DNA from: Viola odorata
Taxonomy: Eukaryota; Streptophyta; Magnoliopsida; Malpighiales; Violaceae
Assembly: GCA_963691705.1 (NCBI GenBank)
Contig: OY829545.1
Coordinates: 14,769,569 to 14,833,568, forward strand
Direction of reading: 5' to 3'
DNA length: 64,000 nucleotides
Below, in pieces: positions 34,816 to 44,886 of the stretch. Position 1 is the stretch's first letter. Every line of letters begins with the position of its first letter. The translations under genes were made by a program, and so were the position numbers. A model generated the notes under the pieces. The model was not told the origin of the DNA, made no database searches, and worked only from the letters and a program-made list of their open reading frames with translations.

Positions 34816-36497
34816 TGACGGGGGTCGAATCCGATCATAAATAAAAAGATTACAACTTATCACCAAGCAGCAAAAAGGATTTGTGCATAGCGGCAAGAGG
34901 TTCGAACACAGGGACAAATCGGTCTGATCTTTATTGCTCCTGCAAATGACAATAATAAGTAAAGAGGTGAGAGTTTGATTGGTTGAGAAACAAAAAGAAC
35001 GAAAATAAGAATGCATGAAAGAAAACAGAAGTGAAACGAAGAGGTACAGAAGAGAAAGAAAATCCCTAGTAGAGATCCTTATGAGGTGACAATTCCAAGC
35101 TAGTTGATCATTGACAAAGGTATTTTCAAAACGGTTTCATAGAAGAAGTTGTGGAACCAGCTCACACTAGATTCCCAACCTGCTACAAAAGTATTTAAAA
35201 GAATCACTTCATTTTAAACACCCTAATCTTCCTAAGCTCATCCTAAGACTCTTGACCCGCCACTTTGCTTGGCTATGCAGAGCCTTCGACAAAGGGATCA
35301 GAATACTTATGGAAAAGCTCAAGAGATTGATTAAAAATAGTGAGGTCCCTCTTCTAGACAAGGGAGTACTTTCATCATCCACAAGTCTGGTCTAGTCTGG
35401 CACTTGACCCAGCTGTCACCTAGGTCGGCCCTTCTCAAGGCCTCGGGATGGGAGGGTAGTCTAGTTCAGTTCCTTCTATCAGCTTAGACCAAGCACATGC
35501 ACCTCATGCCCTGCTGATTCGTCTACTACTGCTCTCTAAGAGTGATTTAATCACAAGAGAACTGACTGTAATCATTCAAATCAAAATCCAAGTTGGCCAA
35601 ACTCAAACTTAAACATGAACAAATTGGAGTTAAAACAAGAAGGAAAGAAATATGAAAAACGTTTTTATTGAAGATCAAAGAGTCTCACAACCTACAGGAA
35701 TCATCAACCACAAGATCCCTACCAGGAATGGAGGTTCTTAGTTACAAAACATAATGGAAAATGATACAAGAAGTGCAAAACCGAAAATACAAAAAGCTGG
35801 AAAATCTGGAAAATGAGAGAAAATGCTGATTTTCTCTCCACTTTCCTCATACTGTCCTAATGATTCCCCCCTCTTCTTAGCTTCGTTGTCCTATTAATAG
35901 CCATTCTTCTTCTCCTCTGATAGACTTCAAAGGTCCAGCCTTCACCATAAAATAATTACAGCACTCACAAACATGTGCTGCCAAACCAGGCTGGAGCTGG
36001 GCACTACATCACTTTTGGAGAGAATATTCATGAATAATGCAAAGGGAATGTTTCGTCATTCTTCCATTGATGTCCCCTTGGTGCTTCTGCAAGGTGGAAG
36101 AGGGAATCCAGGCACTAATACTCGTGCTCAAGTCCTCCAGGTTCCAGGCTGGCTGAACCAGCACTCACAAATTAAATACAAAAATACGCCCAGTGCTGTC
36201 CAGGCTGGAACTCTGACAGGTCGCTTCATGTCAAGGCCTCGAGAAGAGCTGATCTCGGCAAAATAGTGAAGTGGCCTTGGGACGAATGGACCAAATTCAA
36301 GGCAGCAAAGCTGAAAACGGGACTCCATCACCAAATGATTGATTTAAGCTCTAATCTTCAAGCTTTCTGCTCCTTTTCTTCATATTGATGTACCAAAGGT
36401 TGTTTATAGAGAAAGGAAGCAAAAGGGCTTAAAGTAGCATAATTATCATCTAAATTAATAATAAAAGAGAAGATAAAACATCCAAAATAAACCATCA
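34816..36497 (-). mobile_element. LTR of nested Ty3-type retroelement (right arm)
   Basis: A 1682-bp mirror copy of 31954-33635 with the same termini. Near-identity shows it comes from the inversion, not from a second insertion. Confidence 0.75.
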
Positions 36498-36589
36498 ATC
36501 AATGGTTTAAGGGTGAAATAGGCTGGCATATCTAATAACCTAGCTCGAAGTTGTGAAAAGCTTCTATTTTTGGGTTTCTGTTTGTTTTC

Positions 36590-37459
36590 CTATATAAATT
36601 TATCTAATTGCTGTAATTTGGTAGTTAAGCTACCCATTATACTATCTTTCTGTTTGATCTTTCTTTCTGCTTCAATCTTTTCTTGTTCTATGAAGGTTAT
36701 TTGGTTGGCAGTCTGTTGTTGAAGCTGTGCTAGTTGTTCTTCTAGCTTTCTGTTTTTGTCTTCTAATCTGGCTATTAGTCGACTGGGATTTTCTTGGGCC
36801 ACTTCTGAATAGGGTCTAACTGTTTCAGGTTCTATGTAGAAGTTTGGGCCTAGCTGGGCCCTTGCTTCTTCTAAGGCTTCTGCAAAACTGTGATAACCCA
36901 CATAGATTGGGTTTTGACACATGATGTAATTTTTTACTGTGTTGAAACTGTTAAAGACACCTGTTTTTAAACCTCTATAAATGACATAATGTGAAAAGGA
37001 TTTTTTCTGTATCTTTGGGTTCTTCTCAGAGAAGTACATGCTTAAAGCATTTAAGCATTGTACCTTGAACTGTGTTGCTACGGGAGCTGTCTGTATATGC
37101 CAGAGGTTATCTAGCAGGCACTGTTGTTCTCTGTCGATATTTAATCCCTCAAAGGGTTTAAATTTTTTATTTCCTCCATCAGGAAATTCTGTGAGATACA
37201 TTGTTCCAAATCTAATCTCGTTCTGTGCTCCTCTTCTAGTAGAGAGATTTCTGTTTACCTGTGTGAATGGAATCTGTATGTTTGAGGATGATGATACTCT
37301 TTCTGTAATTGTAACTGGCATAGCCAAATTATTTCTGTACATAATAGTTCTGTCTGATACTGATTCTTGAGTATCTTGTTTCTGTTGATCTTCTGTCTGT
37401 TCTTGAAACATCTGCTCTTTGGGTTTTAACACCCGTTTTTTCATCTCTGCCTGTATCAT
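36590..37459 (-). pseudogene. Viral transactivator/viroplasmin, N-terminal part (right arm)
   Basis: Mirror of 30992-31925 with a premature TAG (about 36590-36592) and a few substitutions in the coiled coil. It keeps the viroplasmin-like domain. The last viral residues before the LTR lie beyond the stop. Confidence 0.75.
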
Positions 37460-37824
37460 TTAAAGAATTTTTCAATATTTCTAGATAATAAATCTGCTAA
37501 ACTGTTATTTTTTCCTTTAATATGTTCGAAACATATTTTGTATCCATTTCCCTGTATTAAATTCTGTAAATTAACCCATCGAGTTCTGTTTATTTTCTTG
37601 CTGTTTTCATTTTTAAGAAATTTAACTATGGCTTCACAATCTGTTCTAACTGTGAATTCATTTTGTAGATATATTTTAAACTTATCTAAAGCATTTATTA
37701 ATGCTTGGATTTCATAGTCTAAACTAGTCCAATTTTGTCCTGTTTTAAAATTACCACTCGTATATGCAGCAATTTTTTCTGTTTCTTTATCTGAATACTT
37801 ATTGGGTTTACAGATCCACAGCAT
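37456..37824 (-). pseudogene. Second viral RNase H fragment (right arm)
   Basis: Mirror of 30627-30995. It joins the plus-oriented zinc-knuckle segment at about 37812. Confidence 0.85.
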
Positions 37825-40005
37825 TTAGCAAATAGATGTCCTAATAAGCATAAAAATATAGATAGAACAAATTTAGTAGAACAATTAGGAGAATACGAAA
37901 TAGAAAATATCAAGACAGATTCCGATAATGAATCAGTATACAGTATAGCATCAGAAAATGAGCCAGAAAACAGTACAAAAATTACATATACATACATGAA
38001 TAGAGAACAGAATGAAGAAGTAGTAGAATGTTTACATGAATGGATTAGAAACAGAGGAAACAATCATATAAATTGTTATAACTGTAGACTATATCCAGCT
38101 ATAGACAGAAGATACCAATGTAATAATTGCTTTAAAGAAATATGTTTTATGTGTATTAGAAAATTATTCCAAATAGAAACAGATATATCAGGAAAAACCA
38201 CAGATAGGAATCACAGTGATACAGTAGATGAAACACTTAGGGAGCAAATTAAAAGGCATGATGTAGAAATAGAACTCTTAAAACATAGAGTAAAAGAACT
38301 TGAGAATCAACATGATAAAAAGAAGCAAGTAGATGCAGAGTCAAGTTATCTCACAGAACAAATTCAGGAAGAATCGGCCTTTACTATTAGTAAATGTATA
38401 GCAAGCCTAATAACCCTAATAACCCTAAAATGTAGACTTTGGTTAGATACAAATACCTTTGTAGAATTAAATGCTATTTTAGACACAGCAAGCTCAAAAA
38501 GTATGGTGGGATATAGCTTAATACCACTAAAATATCATAAAAAATTACAATATAGAATAATTACAAAAACAGCTGAACAAAGAACAATGGTTATAACACA
38601 TCAAGTAGAAGCTTTAGGAATACAGTTTATAGATTTTGCACAAAATTACAGTATAAAATACGACATTCCACAGATCAATATAGCACCTGAAGAAACAAAA
38701 AGTAATGACTTTTTATTAGGACTAAATTTCATATGTAGTTTAAATGGCAGTATTGCTATAGCTAGAAACAGCATAACAATCAGTAAAAATGTATATACCT
38801 TTCCAACTAATAAATATATACAAACAGCAGAGTTAGCACGAAAGCGTGGTGGACAACCCACCTTAGAATTTTTAAAACCGGATAATAAGAGAACAAAGTA
38901 TATAGAAAATGAAACATATACTATGCTAGGAAAAGAATTAGCCTTAGAATTAGAAAAAGGACCAGACATTAGGACTAGTAGAAATTATCCTATAATACAG
39001 AAATTAGAAAAGATAGGATTAATAGGAGAAGATATTACTAAAAGTAAAGTAAATTATGAAGTAAAAATGCAGATTAAAAATCCAGATATAAGAATAGTAA
39101 CAGCCAATATAGACTATAGTCCATTAGATAAAGAAGAATTTAGAAAACAGATTCCAGAAATGTTAAAACAAGGACTAATTAAAAGATCGGAGAGTCCACA
39201 CAGATCAGCCGCATTTATAGTAAGAAATCATAGCGAAATCAAGAGAGGAAAAGCTAGAATAGTTTATAATTATAAAAGATTAAATGATAACACCATAGAC
39301 GATGCCTATAACATCCCTAACAAAGATAGCCTGATAGGATTAATACAACAAAAAAAGATTTTTAGCAAATTTGATCTAAAATCAGGATATAATCAATTAA
39401 AATTAGAAGAGTGGTTTAAACAATGGACTGCTTTTACATGCTCAGAAGGACATTTCGAATGGAATGTTCTCTCTTTTGGCTTAAAGAATGCACCAGCAGT
39501 CTTCCAAAGATTTATGGATTCGATATTCTTAAAATACGAATTCTGTCTAGTTTATATAGATGATATATTAGTAGCAAGCAACTCTATTAAAGAACACGAA
39601 GAACACTTGAGATAGATTTTTAATGAAATAGAGAAACACGGTATAGTAGTTAGTAAAAGAAAAATGGAGTTATACAAGAAAAAGATATCCTTCTTAGGAT
39701 TAGAAATAGGAAATGGAAAGATAGAACTACAACCACATATAGCAGAAAAAATATTAAATTTTCCAGACAAATTAGAAGGCTTAAAACAGATACAAGCCTT
39801 TCTAGGAATATTAAATTACGCTAGAAAATTTATTCCAAATTTAAGTAAACTAGTAGGAACTTTATACAGCAAAACAACGAAGAATGGTCAGAGAAATTTT
39901 AACAAAGAGGACATAGAATTAGTAAAAAGAATTAAAGAACAAGTTAAGAGGATAAAACCATTAGAATTACCCTTAACCACAGATTATATTATTATAAGAA
40001 TGTGA
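37813..40005 (+). pseudogene. Viral polyprotein part: zinc-knuckle end, Cys-rich motif, protease, RT (right arm)
   Basis: Plus-strand mirror of the left-arm block. The Cys-rich motif (CYNC ... CNNCFKEICFMC) is at about 38063-38145, the protease DTA at about 38482, and RT YIDD at about 39553. A CAG-to-TAG change at 39613-39615 stops the frame inside RT. The same frame resumes to 40005, where the shared frameshift separates it from RNase H. As in the left arm it is not functional as read. Confidence 0.9.
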
Positions 40006-40033
40006 TGGCAGTAAAGAAGGATGGGGAGCAGTA

Positions 40034-40450
40034 ATGCTTTGTAAACCCAATAAGTATTCAGATAAAGAAATAGAAAAAATTGCTGCATATACGAGTGGTA
40101 ATTTTAAAACAGGACAAAATTGGACTAGTTTAGACTATGAAATCCAAGCATTAATAAATGCTTTAGATAAGTTTAAAATATATCTACAAAATGAATTCAC
40201 AGTTAGAACAGATTGTGAAGCCATAGTTAAATTTCTTAAAAACGAAAACAGCAAGAAAATAAACAGAACTCGATGGGTTAATTTACAGAATTTAATACAG
40301 GGAAATGGATACAAAATATGTTTCGAACATATTAAAGGAAAAAATAACAGTTTAGCAGATTTATTATCTAGAAATATTGAAAAATTCTTTAAACGATACA
40401 GACATGCCATTCCAGAAAATTCTTTCTTTTTTCCATATGGGAATGATTGA
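40034..40450 (+). pseudogene. Viral RNase H domain (right arm)
   Basis: Mirror of 28001-28417, out of frame with RT. The catalytic-Asp region (ECDGS) lies just before the listed start, in the same frame. Confidence 0.85.
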
Positions 40451-40985
40451 TAAAATCACATTCAAATTGGAAGAAGAAGGAAACATTGATAAATATTTAG
40501 AAGAGTTTGGAGAAAAGTTCTTTCTAGTTGCAGGAAACATGGCAATAAGAAAGAAACTAGAATGTTTCATTGATTCCACACTACCAGTGGCCAGAGGATT
40601 TGAAGTTATCCCTGCAAAGAAAAGAATCTTCATCTTTTCGGCAGACAGAGAAGAAGAAAGCATTCATGATATTCATATGGGGATTTCACTATCTCCCTAT
40701 GATTTCCAAGAAATAGAAAATCCAGAAATCTACAAAGTAGCACAGAGTCCTCACAGCCTATATACACCAGAAAAATGGATGGAGTATCGTCTCCTAGGAG
40801 AAGGGTATTTCATTCAAATCTACAGCACCAGAGAGTGGAGGATGTTCCTACCACACTCAGGAGATGGACGACTGTTAGATGAAGATCACATCGTCAATCT
40901 AGTAACAGATCTTCAAGACAACGCGATAACAGACATGGAAGAAGACAATGACGTAAGTATTCCAGATACACACAGAGACCTCTAG
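40377..40985 (+). pseudogene. Viral transactivator/viroplasmin C-terminal part (right arm)
   Basis: Mirror of 27466-28074, 202 residues and apparently identical. It overlaps the RNase H frame by 74 bp and is followed directly by the viral promoter region. The function call is inferred from position. Confidence 0.5.
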
Positions 40986-41240
40986 AAAACACTCAGGCAG
41001 ACGAAAGAAATGACGCAAGCAATGACGTCTACAATAAACAGACGTAAGCGATGACATACACAGAAGACAGCTGTTAAAGTTAAATATCAACTAGCCGCCT
41101 GTCTTTTGGCAGGATGTAATTATTTAGCTTTAGCTTTTTATCTTTTGGCCACTTTTAATTAAGGCCATTTCTTTTTAAGATTCCCTTTCTTTTTGTCGGC
41201 CACCTGTTTTGGCCTTTCATGATTAGTTTTTCTATATAAG
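40949..41240 (+). promoter_or_regulatory. Viral promoter, right copy: three as-1-like elements and TATA box
   Basis: TGACG-type motifs occur at 40949-40957 (tgacgtaag), 41011-41029 (tgacgcaagcaatgacgtc) and 41039-41057 (cagacgtaagcgatgacat). The last closely matches the as-1 element of the cauliflower mosaic virus 35S promoter, a site for TGA-type bZIP factors. A TATA box (tctatataag) is at 41231-41240, so transcription would start near 41265 and run rightwards through the primer site, the movement/coat protein frame and on toward ABCB exon 2. Confidence 0.75.
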
Positions 41241-41475
41241 GAGACTTCTCCTTCATTTGTAAAACACGAGAAATCAATATAACGAGAGCACTTTCCTTCA
41301 ATCTCTATGTCTCACTAATTTCTCTCTCTAGTTTCTAGCCTTAACAGCCCCTTAGTTCCCAAGCACTAAACAGTAGCCCATATATAAAAAAAAAAAAAAA
41401 AAAAGTCAAACCGGTGACTGTTGGTACTGTATATCTTCAACACCAGCTTTGTTTATCCGGCCTTCATATTTTTAT

Positions 41476-41487
41476 TGGTAGCAGAGC
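41476..41487 (+). other. Viral minus-strand primer binding site (tRNA-Met)
   Basis: tggtagcagagc differs at one base from the plant pararetrovirus consensus tggtatcagagc, complementary to initiator tRNA-Met. It lies about 235 bp downstream of the TATA box, as expected for the pregenomic RNA leader. The palindrome ends just 10 bp before it. Confidence 0.75.
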
Positions 41488-41743
41488 TCAGACGTTTCCT
41501 TTGGGCAAATCTGACAAAAGACCGAGACAGGCGTGGTAAGGGTATCCACAGAAGGAGTAAAGCCTGCTTTAGCCACGAACCCGCTAGGGTGAGTCAGTTT
41601 TCTTAAAGAACTTGTTTAAAGTTCTGCTTATCATAAAGTTGTGTAGATGCTTTTATGATTATTTTCATTTATGCTATTATAAATTGGGCTTAATCTTTAA
41701 AGGGAACTAATGCTATAAAGCTAGAAACTATCTAAAAACCTGA

Positions 41744-42250
41744 AAACTTTTTCCAAACATCTTCAAAGTATTAAAAATTGCAAATCCAAGGCTAAAACGC
41801 ATCGAATACCTAGATCTAGAAGTATCAAAAGAAAAATATAGGATAACAACAGAAGGAAGTGAAGTTAGTTGCAGAATAGACAAATCTGTAGAGCATAAAC
41901 TTCATAGTTCAAACGCTCATTTAAACGGATTAACAGATCTAATCATAAGTCTAGGAAATCACCTAGAAACAGAAAAATAAATTATTAATAAACAGATTAG
42001 TAATATAACAGGAGTTATATCAGAAAATAATAGATTCATAAAAATTATAACAGAAAATTTAGATTATATCAGAGGACAAAACGAACATATTCTTACAGAA
42101 TTTAAAAAGACCAGATCTACAGACAAAAGACCAGAAGAGTCACAAGATATCGTAGGATTAACGAAAGCCTTAGATAGGTTAAAACTAGACAACAATCAAA
42201 GAGTTAGTGTTAAACCTATTAAATATAATCACTGGTTACCTAGAAAATGA
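41744..42250 (+). pseudogene. Small viral frame upstream of the movement/coat protein frame, no ATG, one internal stop
   Basis: One frame reads like coding sequence (many charged residues, no stop except one TAA at 41978-41980) from the stop at 41741-41743 to a TGA at 42248-42250. That TGA overlaps the next ATG as ATGA. No in-frame ATG is present before the internal stop. It resembles by position the small ORFs before the polyprotein in badna- and tungro-type viruses, some of which start at non-AUG codons. I recognise no domain. The internal TAA marks it as broken. Confidence 0.5.
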
Positions 42251-44886
42251 ATAACTTTACACCTTTTAGTGGATCCAGTAGAACAGTACAGGAACCAAGT
42301 AGAAGAGAAGAATCTAGGAGAAGTGTATCTTCTAGAGACGAGGTAAACAATTCATTCTTAGGAAGAGTATTTAGTAGAGGGTCAGGAAGTAACAGTTCAG
42401 AAACAGTAGTCCAATTAGAAGAAGAAATCGATTTAGACAGAAACTTAGAAATATATAACAATGAGCAATTAGATGCTCTAAATCCTAGAACTTTATACAG
42501 GGTAGGACCTCTAAATATAAATACAGTACTTATTAGAAGTAATAGAGAAGAAAGTCTAAGGGTAGTGGATACAGCAGAAACAATAGATTTATTCACCCCA
42601 GAAATGATAAATAAAATAAAGAAAACAGAGAAAATATTTGCACATGTAGGGTTAGTAGTAATAGGAATAAAAGGATTAGGAAGAAAAGAACTAGGAACCA
42701 AAGTTTTAGTTTTAATACTAGATAAATCATGGAAAACAGACGTCAAGAAAGCAACCATAGCTGGAATGGAAGTAGACCTTAGTCAGAACTGTGCACTTTT
42801 TTATTGTGCGCCAGCAATATTAAAAGATATAAGAGATTTAAAAAATTTAAAAATAGGACTATCAACAAAAGGATATGAAGACTACAAAGGAAACAATCTA
42901 GTAATTAGTATAGGAATACTAGGAAAGGCTAGTAATAGATCAGGAATGAATTATAACATTAATATAGAAGGAATTGTAGAAAACTTAGCAAGTCGTGGTA
43001 TAAGAATGATAGATCCAGTTAAAATAGATGCAGAAAATTCAGCAGGATTAGAATGGCCTCTAAAGGAATTTATAGACACAACAGAAAAAAATTTAGTACC
43101 AGAAAAAAGTGTGATATATGAAGATAAAGATGGTAACTATAGCATGAGATTTAATAATTATGTAGAAAAAGAACCAACCAAAGAAGATGATAGTGACCAA
43201 GAAATTAGTATGATGAATGCAGATTTAGGAGAACCAGTATATGATACAGAAGGTGAAATAGATCCTATATATGACACAGAAAATGAAGAAATAAATGATC
43301 TTATAGGATACGGATTATATGAAGAACTAGGCGAAGAACTAGAAGAATTAGAAGAAGTAGCTGGTTTCAAAACAGAAGAAGTACAAAAGACATTTGAACA
43401 AATAGTAAATAAAAAATTTATAGAGACCAACCTACAGGAACAAGTCGATGACATGATAATAGAATGTATGACAGAATTAGGATTAGAATATGAAGAGGCT
43501 TATAACAAGCTAAATGAAGTATTTAACCTACCATTAGTAACAGATATAGTCAATGGAAAAATAGTAATTAGTGATTTTTACAAACCAGAAGTTAGTTTTA
43601 TGGACCAAAATATAGACTCAAGAGGAATAAAAAGACCAAAACCTGAGTTCGTAACACCGGGAACATCAGGAACAGAAGTATTAGGTAGAGAACCTTGGAC
43701 ACCTGCTACGACGGTATACCAGGGAGAGTCGAACTTCAAAGGAAGAGGGGCAAGAATGCCAATAGGAAAATTGTATAGTTCAAACATGCTATTAATAGAA
43801 CAACAGAGTCCTCAGTTATGGCCAGATGAAATACTAGTATGGGAACAAACAGTAGTCAGGAATTGGGAAACTAACAAAAGAGATAATATAGATATGTTTT
43901 CCTACTTAGAAACAACATTAGGACCAACAGCCTTAGGTATTTGGCAAAGTAAAAAATTAAAAGATCCAGATAGTATAAACACTATTAAATCATTAGGAGA
44001 CAATCCCTATAATTTCACAAGCCAAATTAGAATTTTATTATTAGGAGTAGATCCAGCAAAGGAAAATACATTTATACAGGATACTGCAGTCAGAAATTTA
44101 GAACAGCTTAGTATTACAGATTTCAAATATATCAAAGAATTTAGCTCAGATTTTGCTAGATTGTTAGCACAAACTGGTAAAGCCATGGATGATGATTTAT
44201 GCAATAAATATTTCATAAAGCTTCCAGGCGATTTAGGTAGATTAATGCATGAGGAATGGAATAGAGATTGTGGTCACATAGTAGACTTAGGAATAGGACC
44301 GAGAATTACATACGTATTTAAAAAGTTAGAAGATAAATGCAAAGAAGCTACAATGCAAGAACAAATAAAACGTCAATCTTGGGCGTTTTGTAGAACAGCT
44401 ATTTATACACCACAGGCATATGGATACTATGATAAAAAGAAAAAATTCCTTAGAAAAAGTACGTCTTATAGAAAAGATAAACCTTGGAAAAATAAAGATA
44501 GATATGTTAAAAAACCTAGAGATAGAAGTTGCACGTGTTTTATCTGTGGAGATCCACAGCATTTAGCAAATAGATGTCCTAATAAGCATAAAAATATAGA
44601 TAGAACAAATTTAGTAGAACAATTAGGAGAATACGAAATAGAAAATATCAAGACAGATTCCAATAATGAATCAGTATACAGTATAGCATCAGAAAATGAG
44701 CCAGAAAACAGTACAAAAATTACATATACATACATGAATAGAGAACAGAATAAAGAAGTAGTAGAATGTTTACATGAATGGATTGGAAAGGTATTCAAAA
44801 CAGAAGAAGTACAAAAGAACCTTGAACAAATAGTAAATAAAAATATATATTATTTTTTATTTATTTTAATTACATATTTATTATAA
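42247..44886 (+). pseudogene. Viral movement protein / coat protein frame, 3' end rearranged
   Basis: An open frame of 879 residues. Residues about 60-290 show the pattern of a 30K-superfamily movement protein (SQNCALFYCAP, then hydrophobic strands to GILGKASN). An acidic linker (about 300-400) follows, then a coat protein (about 510-740) ending in a basic region and a CCHC zinc knuckle (CFICGDPQHLANRC, residues 764-777, nt 44536-44577). The frame then enters the start of the Cys-rich region shared with 37996. At about 44787 it jumps to a copy of its own internal segment (compare 43369) and ends in host-like AT text. In intact relatives the protein would continue into protease and RT. The start ATG overlaps the upstream stop. 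Confidence 0.88.

Larger units (their letters stand above)
34448..41466. repeat. Right arm of 14.5-kb inverted repeat (about 7.0 kb)
   Basis: Mirror of the left arm, shorter by the 384-bp segment. It carries two nonsense changes not present on the left: a TAG at 39613-39615 in RT and a TAG at about 36590-36592 in the transactivator N-part. It ends at ccggccttc (41458-41466). Beyond this point viral sequence continues without a mirror. Confidence 0.95.
26980..44845. mobile_element. Rearranged endogenous pararetrovirus (Caulimoviridae) locus in intron 1 of ABCB copy 4
   Basis: The block has viral movement protein, coat protein with zinc knuckle, a Cys-rich motif, aspartic protease, RT (YIDDILVAS), RNase H and a viroplasmin-type protein. 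These are the gene set of plant pararetroviruses, which have no integrase. Order on the + strand: promoter, transactivator C-part, RNase H, RT and protease (all minus); then RNase H and transactivator N-part (plus); a nested LTR element (plus); the palindrome centre; the mirror image of all this; then primer site, a small frame and the movement/coat protein frame (plus). Both outer junctions are in AT-rich text (gatatatatac on the left, atatatatt on the right). Frames are broken in several places. Confidence 0.92.

Noticed and set aside
26980..41466. The palindrome as a pure library or assembly fold-back artefact
   Set aside because: Not fully excluded, but the arms differ by an indel and arm-specific substitutions, and they join different sequences at their outer ends.
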